Assembly: GCA_947652605.1 (NCBI GenBank) | Contig: OX393579.1 | Location: 40,926,970-40,990,969 of the forward strand | Source: Elmis aenea | Lineage: Eukaryota > Arthropoda > Insecta > Coleoptera > Elmidae | DNA: 64,000 nt | Direction of reading: 5' to 3' | In this document: positions 35,869 through 48,100 of the stretch, one piece after another | How positions within the stretch are numbered: position 1 is the first letter of the stretch | Layout: each line of letters opens with the position of its first letter | The notes under the pieces: generated by a model | Databases searched by the model: none | Seen by the model: only the letters and a program-made list of their open reading frames with translations | Told to the model about the DNA's origin: nothing | Translations under genes and position numbers: made by a program

Positions 35869-36799
35869 ATAGCCCAATTTACCATAAATTAATGTCATTG
35901 CCAGATGAACGTCAAAAAAGACATTAACTAGCGCTCCCTATGAAGTATATCAATAACTATAATTTTTAAATTGGCAGTTAGTCACATAATATTTCTAATA
36001 TTTCCATAAAAATTTGGACTTTAATAATAATTATATACTTGTAAAAATAACCAATAGCAATAAACTTTGCCTACAGGGAATTCCCTGAGATGTGTTTTAC
36101 CAATCTCTGCAACGTTAGCGAAAGTCGTTAAATTAAAAGTTGCTTATTAAAAATGTTTAAAGATATTTCAGATATCAGTAACCGTTTCATGATCACTGAA
36201 AAAATATCATAAATTACATTTTAGTTTTTTGACTGCAATCCTTATATTTAAACAAAGCGTTTCACGAAAGTAACTTTTGCTAGGTTGATACAGTTTTGTT
36301 TTATCTATATTAACTTTTGTATTTTTTAAGGCATATTTATGGAGCTAGATTTTTTTTCTGATTTTAATATTACATCACTTGACTTGATCATAATTATTTA
36401 CGTTGATGAGGTCAATACTGTAACAAAACTTGTTTTCACACAATGAAGATATCCTTTGAAAACTAAAATCAGTTCAGATATTGTTAACTAGTATAAAATT
36501 TAGCAACTTTGCCAAATTTAAACCTATTGTCTATCTCTTATAATAAGCGACATGCCAATGTTCAATTTTTAATTTAAAGTAGCTGGGCAGTGAAATAATA
36601 AATTTAGGTCAGTCTTCACGAGCGGGCGCGCGGTGCAATCGTGTGGCGAATGATAAAGTATTCAAGTTTCGGCAGAAGACGAAAAATATTTACGTTTATA
36701 ATTCTTAAACGTTTGACTCTTTATTACTAAAGGCACAAAAATTATGTACCTAGCTCTTTATAATATTTTTTGCATGAATAATTTTAAATTGATAATGCG
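35869..36799. other. AT-rich DNA, nothing recognised
   Basis: No ORF, exon or repeat boundary supported. Confidence 0.35.
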
Positions 36800-37076
36800 T
36801 AGGGGAAAGTACCCATGAATGGGACCGTCCTTGGATGGGACATTCTTAATAATTTATATTTAAACACAAATCTTTATGTACGTGCATAGATGGTAAATCG
36901 CGTACCTAATGTACAACCACATTTCGAAGTTCTCATGTTGTATACAACACGATTGTATTACATACATTAGGTACGCGATTTACCATCTATGCACGTACAT
37001 AAAGATTTGTGTTTAACTATAGTTTATTAAGAATGTCCCATCCAAGGACTGTCCCATTCATGGGTACTTTCCCCTA
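36800..37076. mobile_element. foldback MITE with 114-bp arms
   Basis: Arms 36800-36913 and 36963-37076 are near-perfect reverse complements around a 49-bp loop. The outer ends are AGGGGAAAGTACCCATGAAT and its complement, with TA at each edge (a Tc1/mariner-style target). No ORF; transcription would give a long hairpin RNA. Confidence 0.92.
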
Positions 37077-39233
37077 CCTACTGCATTTTTGAATTTTTAC
37101 TCATTTTAATATAATGACTAAAAAAATATTTTTTGTTTTTAATATTATCAGAAATAGAAGTTTTTAAAGATTTTGCACTGTACATGTTTAAGTTCGTTAA
37201 ATGTCATATTGACCCATTTGCACGTAATTCATTCCAAACAAGAGTTATATAAAAAGTTATAAAAAATTGTTTACATAATTCTGTAGCAAAACTATGCATC
37301 GAGTCATTTTGTGTTTAATATTTGCTTTAAAAAGTATAGCTACACCTTTATCAAATAATTATCAGGTCAAAATTAATTGATGGGTATGTTAATAAGAAAT
37401 AATTTAGGAACTGTGTTTACCTCTTTCTACTTAAAATTCATGTAAGAATTGTAAATGACTGTTTAAATATTCGCTTCGTTTCCAACGCTTCAGGTATTGT
37501 GAACGTTTAGATATTTATTTCGAAAGTAAATTTCCATTTGTAAAATTAATTGCTTTAAACAAAATTATTAGCATGGAAGCGACAAATAAAATCTACTCAA
37601 GATCCTTTAAAAAAATTATATCCCAGAACTAAAGTTTAATCTTTTATCTTATCTAATTTATTTAATCTAAAATTGTCACTTCTATTGTTTTATACCAACA
37701 AGTTCATTGGCCTACTTTATTTTCTGTGATTCAATTTGTGCAGGATTTGTTTTTATAGAACAAGCTTTAAATATAGCATTAAAGACTTTACTAGACCTAC
37801 AAAACGGTTTCTCGTTTCAAAGTTGAACCGACGAGACAGTTTAAAAAATTGTGCTTAAAATATTTGAAACCTATTTTTCATCATTAGAAAACAATCTAAA
37901 GGTACAATTAAAAAACAATAATTATTTTATTTCCTAAAATATCAAAAACATCCGAAAGATAATTAGATAAGTAACTTTAATTAAATTACAAATACGCATT
38001 ATTCATACATTTACTCACCAATTTATATTATAAAATATAATTTAAAAATGGAAAACCCATGAATGAGTAAATAAATGTAATTAAATTGACGGTTAAAAAT
38101 GTGACTCGGTATAAATTATTAGTATTTAGGGGCTTCAAAGGGTAAAAGTTGGGTAAATTTTAACAATTTTGTTTTGGTAAAAAAACATTTTCCATTAAAA
38201 AATCATTGCAAACATTTTAAAGGCCATACTTTTTTTTACAAAATGTTAAATTTTTCCAAGGAAACGTGTGGTAGTCACTTCCATTCGACGATTTTTAGAA
38301 AACGGCTTTTACGGTAACCATTATATCATTTTTCTCTGAAATACTTTTTTTTTTGTATCTTTGGACTAGACACAAAAAAACTAGTCCTTGACGTGGCCGA
38401 TTTTTATTTTACCAATTTTTTAAAAAATGGCGGACATCAGAATGTAAATTTAGGATTTTTGACTACAAATTCGATCTTCTTTCATTTATAAAAAATGAAC
38501 TACGTTTAAGAGGAAAAAACGTACGATAAAAACTAAATAAATGCACCAAATCTCATGTAAATCGGACCATTCGTTTTTGAGATATAATGGTTATCGTTTT
38601 TAGAAACTCCATTTTGAGAAAAACGTTTGGATGCGGTCACGCAGCGCTGTTGCCAAGAGTGCGAATGCGTCTTGCAGCAATGTCTCACAGCTGTGTGCTT
38701 ATTTAGTTCTGAAAATGGCGTATTTTGGAGTTCGTAGGTATAAGACGAAGCCGCATTTAAGCGGGCTAAAACGAGTTTGAGTTTGAGCGTATTATAGATG
38801 AGCCTTTACGGTGTAACGACAGTGTTATACATGCGCGCAAGGGGGCGCTTAATCAGCTGTAACTCCGGCAATTTTTGGAATTTTTATTGAAATGTTCAAA
38901 GAATTTAACTAAAAGGTTCGGTATACCATCGAATAAAGATATTTTTGAAACATCGTTTTTTTTACCTACTATTTATTTGAAGATAATTGTAGTAACATAA
39001 TATGAAGTATTTTCGTTGGTTGCTGTGTTTTGTTATTCAAAACGGTATCGACAAAAATCAAATTCTAATTTTGCCAATCACTATTTCGCTTCAGTGGATG
39101 TCAATCTGGCGCAAAATAAACGAAAAGATGCAAATGTATTTCGGAGTTTAATGGTGTATCGCAGCCACCGTATTTATTAACCCTAAGGCCTAATATGAAT
39201 ATACAGTAATGGAATACATTTTACGGCAATATG
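37077..39233. other. AT-rich DNA with a faint inverted repeat
   Basis: Around 38296-38350 and 38565-38630 TAACCATTATAT and ATATAATGGTTA pair within a longer imperfect inverted repeat, probably an old MITE. No gene recognised. Confidence 0.4.
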
Positions 39234-39380
39234 CACAGTTGAACGCCAACGATAAGCCGGTCAGCGAAAACAATTTGTTTTGCAGTCGTTCGCCGGAGAG
39301 AAGTTTTATTGCATACCAGCGAATCCCAGGCGGACGAATCGCTAGCGACTCCCTTAGGTGAACGACTGTGCATACGGCCG
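39234..39380. mobile_element. 147-bp Harbinger-type MITE
   Basis: CGGCAATATGCACAG and CTGTGCATACGGCCG are imperfect inverted repeats with TTA on both sides (39231-39233, 39381-39383). Confidence 0.65.
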
Positions 39381-39456
39381 TTAGATACCCTATTCCTTCA
39401 TTAACACTATCAGTTAAAAAAAAAAAATCAGTGACTTATTGGGTCTGCTCTATCCC

Positions 39457-39510
39457 AGTGGTTCTCAACCGGGGTACATGTACCCCTAGGTGTACGCGGG
39501 GTTGTGCCAG
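39457..39510. repeat. solo hAT left end
   Basis: CAGTGGTTCTCAACCGGGGT followed by GTACCCCTAGGTGTACGC, a standard hAT terminus. No right end found. Confidence 0.6.
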
Positions 39511-39566
39511 GGGGTACGCATGGCTTTTAATATAAAATGGCGAATTGCATTATTATTTCACGTCAC

Positions 39567-40499
39567 GTCACGACAGACGTCACCTAGTTTTATGGCGAAA
39601 CGGCAGATAATCTACAACTTTTTAAATGCTGACCATTTTTAAAAGTATCTACTGTATTTTCCAGGGGTTTGGAGCAGTCCAATTTTTTAGTTGCTCCGCT
39701 CCAGCTCCGCTCCGGCATCAAGATGCCTGCTCCAGCTCCGCTCCCGCTCCGCTCCGCGCTCCAAATATTAATAAAATAAGTTTTTTATTTAAAAATTTGT
39801 TTTTTAAAACAAAGCTAAAATTTTATGAGATATGTGGAAATGGACCAAAAATTACAATATTTGTCCCTAAGAAACAAATGAAGTTAAATAAATGAACAAA
39901 TTATTGATCTTCAAAAGTTAAAAAAAGAAAAAAAAGTTCTTTAAAATTTTTCAAAATTTAAATACAAAATAATGAAAATTAATATTCAGAAAAGTTACAT
40001 TATAATAATTTTACTTTAAAAAAATCAAATTTAGTTTATTTATAATTTTATTAAATACTATACCCATGAGAATAATTCATTTAAAAAAAATAATTGTAGT
40101 TTATAATAGTAAAGTGGAGCAGTGGAGCAATCAAAATTATTTGCTCCGGGCTCCGCTCCCGCTCCGGGCAAAAACCCATTGCTCCACTGCTCCGCGCTCC
40201 AGCTCCGCGCTCCGCTCCAAACCCCTGGTATTTTCATGAAAATGCAATTTTCACGAAAACGGTTGACTTTCAACCCATATAACCTTATACATTTTTTAAA
40301 GGAAATTTGAAAGGAAATGGTGTTCCATAAGAAAAAGTATAACTTTGATATGCCACTCTTTTTTGGAGCACCCTGTATGTTTGAAAATATTTTTAAAATG
40401 TAGCCGTTATTGACTTACATAATCTAACTGCGACAGAAGTTGGAGAATACACGCGGTTTCGCCATAAAACTCCGTGGCGTGCGTCGTGACTCACCCTGT
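39567..40499. mobile_element. palindromic MITE interrupted by a hAT element
   Basis: GTCACGACAGACGTCACC...TTTATGGCGAAAC at 39567-39602 pairs with GTTTCGCCATAAAA...GCGTCGTGAC at 40456-40490. The right end finishes CACCCTGT, the ACAGGGTG terminus type. The equivalent left terminus is missing. The hAT element at 39662-40227 sits in the middle. Confidence 0.65.
39662..40227. mobile_element. hAT-type element, CAGGGGTTTGGAGC termini
   Basis: CAGGGGTTTGGAGC and GCTCCAAACCCCTG are exact inverted repeats with a perfect 8-bp duplication GTATTTTC (39654-39661, 40228-40235). Both ends are packed with GCTCC/GGAGC motifs. The overlapping short frames on both strands are artefacts of these motifs. Confidence 0.93.
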
Positions 40500-41712
40500 A
40501 CACATATTATCTATTAAAAATTGAGCAACTGCATATAAAATGCATTTAAGCGACCGCTAGATTAGAGAAGTGGTGCGAATTATTCGCACCGTGCGAATAT
40601 GCAGGCAAAAATACTCTAAGCAATTTATGCGATGCATTTGGTTAGGTTAACTTAAAGATCTAAACTTATCATTACAAGGAAAAAAGACCATTCACTGACA
40701 ATGACAAACATTTTTCAGTCAAAGAAAAGTTTAGAAATGTAGATGGAAAAAGCTAGGATAGAAGGATACTATACTGTCGACAAACGTAGTTATCTTCTAA
40801 AAATTTAAATTCCCATCGATTCTAATTAAAAGAAAGCAATTTTATTTTTATTTTAGTTTTATTGAGTGTACATACTTGGTCAAAGAATTGATGAACGTGA
40901 TCAGCACTTGTATCAAACTTCTGGTTCACAGTGAAAATGGTACAATTAACAAATGTTGTATAGGCTAATTGCAGTTTTTTTTATTGAAATATACCTATTG
41001 TGAATCATATAAAAAACAGTTGGAAGAAAATTATTTTTAGGGTCAGTTTATTTGCCATATTCATCAGTAACCAAGAAATGATGCCTTTTTTATTTTATCA
41101 ATCGACATTAACATATGTCATTAATTTTTTAGATCATTTTACAGGCAAAATTGTATTAATACTTTTAAAGTGTTATCAAACAGCAAAATATCCCAAATTT
41201 TATTAATAATATTTAATGGCATGAAAAAATACACTCAAAACAGTATTAATCGAAATCCAAATTAACAACAAAAATGTATAGGTAGAAGAAAACAGCAATG
41301 AACTGATAAGCAGACCGCTTTGTTTTTGCGACAATGGTATTAAGTAGACGAAAACACCAATTCTGATAAGGAGAGACAAAGTGCCGATTCTTTTGGTCTG
41401 GCCCCTCGCTGGAAAAAACCGGTTTGCAACATCGAAAACTATTCATTAGAATAATTATAAGTTATTATAAGTGCTAGAGTACAGATTTAATTTTAAAAAG
41501 TGGTTAAATTTCATGATGAAAAATAATCCTAAGCCCAAGTCTTGAACAGTATTTGCGCAAACTCGGAAAAACAAAAAAATCTTAAGTCTAGAAAATCATA
41601 TCGATTTTTGTTTTTACTGTGCAAAACTTTAAAACGTGCATAAATATTTCTTAAGCAACTTTTTAATTGCATCGAATAGTGATCAACAATTTTCACAAGA
41701 GGATTTGTTTTA
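40500..41712. other. AT-rich DNA, nothing recognised
   Basis: No supported coding or repeat feature. Confidence 0.35.
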
Positions 41713-42679
41713 GTCTGCGTTTTCATTACAAGCGTATTCGCGCGAATGAGCCTCGCGCGTACGCGTCCGTATTCGCGCGACTGAAACAAACCAATGCAAG
41801 CATATAAGAGCGGTTAGGGACTGTATCATTAGACAGAATGTTCATTTAACAGAAAGTTCAAAATACAGAATCACAAATGAGAGGACACGTTCGGTCATAC
41901 TCGTTAGTCGTTCGGCTTCCTTCGCTTAGTTGAAATACGCCCAGATACTAAAATGAAACGGCTAATCATTTAAAGCAGGACGGGTTGTAGTGTTGACATC
42001 AAGTCAATCTAAAATTAAATAATGTATTTATTTTACATGTATGTTTGACAGCATTTGTTGAGGTTATGTTTAATGTAAATAATACTTTATAATTATAGTT
42101 ATTGGAAATTATGAAAACTTTAAAATAATGCTGTTATTATAAAGAACAGATAAAAGAATGTAACTTGGCGTCCAGAAATACTCGTCTAAAAATTAATTTA
42201 AACAACGTGAAGACCTAAAAAATTACAGTTGAAAATATACAGATCTGCATAAGAAACTGAAAATAGTTTAACAGTTAAAGTTAATTTATTGCTTAATACA
42301 TATAATAATGGTAATTATTAAAAGGCACATTCCGTGCTTCTCCAGCAATACATAAAATAATGGATTAAAATTGTTCATAAACACATAAAATCTTGCTTTG
42401 TTTTTCAGTGCCTATCGATATGTAGAATTTAAATACTGCCATAATATTTATTGAAAGTACCTATAATTATAAATAAACTATACTCAACTTATGAATGATC
42501 AACTTACACTTAACTTCAACATGAATTAATAGAAAACTAAATGTAATATAGCTGACTACAAAGAAACATCTAGACGAACACTTGCTGATTTAAAAAATGT
42601 ATTTATGGAATTTTATTTGTATCGTTTCAACAAGAATTGCACAAATTTAATTATTATAAGCAGATTTTTAAAGTATATC

Positions 42680-43125
42680 ATGGCGGTTATTAAATGTAAT
42701 GTGTTTATAAATATCTTATAATTATGTAATATGCATGTCATGTAACACATACCTATATTTTCTCATCTGTAAATGCTTTTAATATGTCTAGTAAAGTTTT
42801 TGCTTATTTTTATATTGTCCATTTTTACTATAGATTGCATGTATGTGCATATGTATTTTTTTAAGTTTGATTGAAATTGATATTTTATTTGTTTTTGTAA
42901 ATATTATGTTCTATGCATGACTGTTATTAAATGTGATGTGTTTGTAGGAGTTGGTTTTTGTCTGTTAATGTAAATATATTTGATTTGTTGTGATAAAAAT
43001 GTATGTTCTTTGTTTTGATTTAGTAGAAATTAATATCTATTTTATTTGTTTTTGTAAATATTATGTTCTATGCATGACGGTTATTAAATGTAATGTGTTT
43101 GTAGGTGTTGGTTTTTGTCTGTTTA
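42680..43125. repeat. three spaced copies of a 40-85-bp block
   Basis: GGTTATTAAATGTAATGTGT occurs at about 42683 and 43078, with a close variant near 42923. The last two copies share about 85 bp beginning TTTGTTTTTGTAAATATTAT. Confidence 0.8.
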
Positions 43126-43188
43126 TTAAAAAATTACAGTGTAACTTGCTGATTCATATTTAATTAACCTATATCCTATAGATTATAA

Positions 43189-44401
43189 CCAATTTCACTG
43201 TTACCTATCATGTCTAAACTTTTTGAGAAACTGCTTCTCAAGAGAATGCAACCCATCATTGAAAGAAAAAATTTGATCCCAAATCACCAATTTGGATTCA
43301 GACATAAACACTCCACAGTTGACCACGTCCATAGGATAACTAATATGTATTATTGAAAGAGCATTAGAAGAGGATCAAGCAGGAAGATGTCTACTCTAAT
43401 CTCAAAGAAATTAAAGCCAGAGTGCCACAGGGTAGTGTCTTGGGTCCAGTCCTTTACCTACTGTTTACCTGTGATCTTCCAGTACCAGAAAACAACACAA
43501 TAGCTACTTTTGCTGACGATACTGCCATCCTAGCTGTCGGCAAAAGCAACGAAGAAACAGCAAACGAACTGCAAACAGCCATCAATCAATTTCAAAGCTG
43601 GACAAAAAGGTGGAGGATAAAACTTAACGAAACCAAGTCAGTCCATATTGATTTCACCAACAAACGAATAGAACACGCTCCGGTAACCATAAATGGTCAG
43701 ATAATACCATATGCCAACACAGCCAAATATCTCGGCTTAACACTTGACACTAAACTTCGGTGGAAAGTTCATGTCAGAAAAAAAAGAGAGGAGTTGGGTA
43801 TTAGATATCGAAAAATGTACTGGCTCTTAGGAAGAAACTCCGCTCTGTCAGTACATAACAAGCAGATACTAAAACCAGTGTGGACATACGGTATACAGCT
43901 CTGGGGTTGTACCAAAAAAAGCAACATCAAAGTCATACAAACTTTTCAAAATAAAGTACTAAGGAACATTGTAGATGCATCCTGGTACATTAGAATCGAT
44001 GATCTTCATAAGGACCTTGGAGTAGAGTTTGTAGACAGAGAAATTCAGAAGTTTTCGAGAAGCCACGAAGAAAGACTACTGCAGCACGTGAATATCGAGG
44101 CTATCAAGCTTCTCGATAACACAAATATAGTCAGGAGACTCAAAAGGAAAAAACCCTTTGAGCTGGTATAATGTGACACTATTAGTGCCTTAAAAAAAGT
44201 GTTAATAAGTGTGTTTTTTTTTTTTAAAGCAGAGTCAGTGTGTTTTAGTGCACAAGATAAGAGTGCCAAATTCTAGAACAGATAAGAGACGCCAATGGGT
44301 GACTTACATCTTAACTTTTTTATAGTATATTAGGAATAGAACTAAGTTACTTAAAAGTCTAAGACTAGATCGTAACATTATTTAAACTTAAAAAAAAAAA
44401 A
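43189..44401 (+). pseudogene. Jockey-clade non-LTR retrotransposon, RT C-terminal half
   Basis: The first frame (43189-43356) gives PISLLPIMSKLFEKLLLKRM, QFGFRHKHSTVDH and then a stop. After an internal deletion near 43360-43410 that removes the first catalytic Asp region, a 250-codon frame runs to the stop at 44169-44171. It contains VPQGSVLGPVLYLL, the catalytic FADDTAIL (FADD at 43509-43520), AKYLGLTLD, LKPVWTYGIQLWG and RRLKRKKPFELV. These order and match the RT palm and C-terminal region of Jockey elements. No endonuclease domain is attached, so it is 5'-truncated. A short 3' region and A-run end it near 44401. Dead copy inside the long-TIR element. Confidence 0.92.
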
Positions 44402-44555
44402 TTAATTAAGTATAAAGTAGGTATTTGAAGTTGTATTTCAGTTTGAATGTGTATTAATAAAATTAAAAAATTGTTTAAATCCTATATAAGTACTAAGCAC
44501 TGCAAAGAAACGAAAAGTCAATTATGATTATGTAGTTACATCAACAGAAAATATT

Positions 44556-45370
44556 AGGGATTAAAGACGCGAGAGTTAAAAGAGGCTACGACATCGACAG
44601 AGACCACTATTTTGTAGAAGCTAAATTCAGACTAGCCAAAAACATAGAAATTAGCCAAAACCCTATAAGTACTGAAACCAAGAGTAAACTTTGAAGTTTC
44701 AAATTAAGAAATAATGAATTAAAGGAAATATATTCAAAGGAAGTTGATAAAATAAAAATGTAAATCATACATGAGAAAGGTTTAAACAAATTATCACAAA
44801 TGTGAGAACTGAAATTTGTGATGCAATAAAGAAAGAAGACAACAGAAAAAAGACGAGCTGGTGGAGTGAAGATATTAAGAAAGAGTTAAAACATAAGAAA
44901 AAACTATGTAAATATATATAAAGAGTAAAACCCAGCACATATACGAGGTATATAAAGAACAAAGAAATAAAGTTAATAACCTGGCAGAAGAAGCTAAACA
45001 AAAATCTTGGAATTACTTTGGGCAGAAGCATAAAGAGAACAGTAAAGAAAATCAAAAACTTTTCTCTAAAGCACTTAAAAATATGAGGAATAGACCAGAA
45101 GCAAAAGTGAAATCTATTAAGTGTTGAAACGAACCACTAATAACTAACGGAAAAGATATTATGGATAGGTGGGAAGAATACTTTTACAAATCACTCAAAA
45201 ATGAAAGGCATGAGCTAAAGGAGAATATAAGAAATTAAGAAAATACAAACTTAAACCAAATACAAGAAATAAGTGAAATTATAACAAACAGAATTACAGG
45301 AAGCACTCGACTAATTGATAATATGAAAGAACAAACTTCGACACCTACTGGTAAAAGAGGATAACGATGA
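44556..45370 (+). pseudogene. RTE-like LINE fragment, endonuclease end and linker
   Basis: Reading across frames gives KDARVKRGYDIDRDHYFVEA (44560-44625), the C-terminal end of an apurinic-type endonuclease with its SDH-like motif changed to RDH. Further on come TSWWSEDIKKEL (about 44850), EEAKQKSWNYFGQ, NQKLFSKALKNMRNRPEA and ITNGKDIMDRWEEYFYKSL (to about 45200). These are the linker motifs before the RT in RTE/CR1-type LINEs. Several stops and frameshifts break it, and the RT core is absent. Downstream tail uncertain. Confidence 0.75.
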
Positions 45371-46577
45371 TGATCATTACTATTGAGTATATATATTACT
45401 GTTATCAATTTCATTAAAAATTTAAAAAGTGGTTGCTGATCTCTTGCTGAACTGAGTAAAATGTGTAATTAAAAATTATTCCACTTCTACTATACTAATC
45501 ATTAATATTTTAGTTCAATCTATTATAAGCATTAGAAAAATGTTAGTTTTGATTTGCAGTTATATTTTAAAAATCTGCTTATGATAATTAAATTTGTGCA
45601 ATTCTTAGCATTTCTTGTTGGAACGATACAAATAAAATTCCAGAAATACATTTTTTAAATCGGCAAGTGTTCGTCTAGTATGTTTCTCTGTAGTCAGCTA
45701 TATTACATTTAGTTTTCTATTAATTTATGTTGAAGTTAAGTGTAAGTTGATCATTCATAATTTCAGTATAGTTTATTTATAGGTACTTTCAATAAATATG
45801 GCCGTATTTAAATTCTATATATCGATAAGCATTGAAAAACAAGCAAGATTTTATGTGTTTATGTACAATTTTAATCCATTTTTTCATGTATTGCTGGAGA
45901 AGCACGGAATGTGCCTTTTAATAATTAGTATTCCTATTATTAAATTCATTAACCTTAAAAATGTAACAATTCGTATTATTATATTTATTAACCATAAATA
46001 AATTAACTGTTAAACTATTTTCAGTTTCTTATGCAGATCTATACATTTTCAACTTTGTCATTTTGTAGGTCTTCACGTTTTTTAAATTAATTTTTAGACG
46101 AGTATATTTGGACGCCTAGTAACATTTTTTTATTTGTTCTTTATAATAACAGCATTATTTTAAAGTTTTCATAATTTCCAATAACTATAATTATAAGGTA
46201 TTATTTACATTAAACATAACCTCAACAAGTGCTGTCAAACATACATATAAATACATTATTTTATTTTAGATTGACTTAATGTCGACTACAACCCGTCCTG
46301 CTTTAAATGAATAGCCGTTTCATTTTAGCATCTGGGTGTATATTAACGGAGCGAAGGAAACCGAGCGACTACGAGTGTGACCGAACGTGTACTCTCATTT
46401 GTGATTCTGTATTTTGAACATTCTGTTAAATGAACAGGTCCCAGCGGTTATACTACAAGCGAGAATTCGCCTGAAACCACTCTCATATGCTTGCATTGGT
46501 TTTTTGATTCGCGCGTATACGGACGCATACGCGCGAAGCTCTTTCGCGCGAATACGGCTGTACTGTAACCACAGCCT

Positions 46578-48100
46578 TAGGTGACTGATCTGTTACTTTT
46601 TTGTGCGGATGGCATTTGAATTTTTTCCGGTTTCATAATTTCAGTAATGATTAAAAGAATGTTTGGTCTGTTGATTCGTTGATTGATTACCATGCATAAT
46701 AACGACTTGATAGTGGTCATTGCCCAACACAATTAAGTTATACAAAGTTGTTGATGAACATTCAAGAGAAATTGCATGTGATATTATTTTATTCCTTTAT
46801 TAGGCCGTAATTCTAAATGATTTTTTAAGCAAAAATATGGCTTTTTTTTGCCAGAAAAACAAACAAACTGTAATTGCAATATAAAATGTAATAGTCGGTC
46901 TAATGCTATAAGCTACTTTAAAATATGAGGTCATTTGTAAGATAAAATGCAAATCAAATATTTACACTTCCGTTTTATCTTTTTTTTTTACTGTAGTCAA
47001 AATAATTCTGATTACATTGACAAAAAGGTACTTGAGTTTTTCCACCGTAGATAAAAACGTAAAAACAATAGATAATAAATACATATGAACATCCTCATCG
47101 GAAATTAATAAATGCTATCAAAATTTATTTGTTTTAAATATTAATACAGGGTGTTCCAAATTGGATGCTTAACATTGGGATCTCGCTTTTCTAAAGAGCT
47201 ACAAAGTCAGTTTAATGGGATCAAAGTTCCGTAATTTGGCACTTAATTTAAATTCGAAAAGAAATATGCAAAGGCCTTTTTCGTTCATGAATTATTCAGG
47301 AAAAAAAAAAAGATTTCCATTTTGTCGTTTTTATAATTTTTGATATATTGAAAAACACTTTTGCTATACAAGGCGTTATTCTCTATCCGTTAATTAATTT
47401 ACATGTATAAGACGCTTAATCTTTTTTTGTACCATAATTTACTATGCTTGTTATAGGCGTCATATGTATTTTTGCATAAAAAATGAAGTGTTAAACATTA
47501 TAAATGCAACAACGTAACACACTACTAACATAATTTAAAAGATAACTGCAAAAAAAGGCCATATTTTCATGATATCAACATTTCCGTAAAAACGAAATAT
47601 ATTCCAAGGTAACAACATTATAAATAGGTGTAACAAAATTACAAAGTCAAGGTGTTAAATTTAAATATGTTTTAAAAGCTACAACGATAAATGTCTCCTA
47701 CAATATGTTTACTATGCTAAATTGTGATGAGTTTGAAAATTAAACTGATGTGTTATTTGTGAACCAAATCTGTCCTATTTTTAAATACATGGCAAAAAAA
47801 GGAATCGTTAGTTTAGAAAAAATATTTTGAAGCAAGTTTTCACAGTCAGCCAATTTATTGTGTACATAAATTAATAAATAGTTTTGCCTACTATTAATAT
47901 ACTCATACTTAACGTAAATCTATTGTAAATATTATAAAAATTAAATTAAAAGGCAGTTGATGTTCTTAGTCATGTAGGTTTTAATTATTTTGATGATGAT
48001 TTATTTGAGAAAGTTTCAAAATCTATAATGACCTTGTAGCATAAAAATATTATGTGCCTAACTGAGACGTAGCAAATATGATTTTTTCAAAAAATGTGTA
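46578..48100. other. AT-rich DNA with one MITE-like end
   Basis: ACAGGGTGTTCCAAATTGGA at 47146, with subterminal GGGATCTCGCTTTTC at about 47179, is another ACAGGG terminus without a visible partner. No gene recognised. Confidence 0.4.

Larger units (their letters stand above)
41713..46577. mobile_element. 4.9-kb element with about 1-kb terminal inverted repeats
   Basis: Left arm 41713-42680 and right arm 45562-46577 are reverse complements over almost their whole length, for example CAATGCAAGCATAT/ATATGCTTGCATTG. The outer 70 bp are dense in TTCGCGCGAA and ACGCGTCCGTA. TTAG lies at both edges (a possible 4-bp duplication). The 2.9-kb interior holds tandem repeats and two dead LINE fragments; no DNA transposase is recognisable. 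Superfamily unknown: Mutator-like or a foldback element are possible. Confidence 0.75.

Noticed and set aside
39626..40310. Pro/Ala/Ser-rich open frames on both strands
   Set aside because: They are translations of the GCTCC/GGAGC subterminal repeats of a hAT element.
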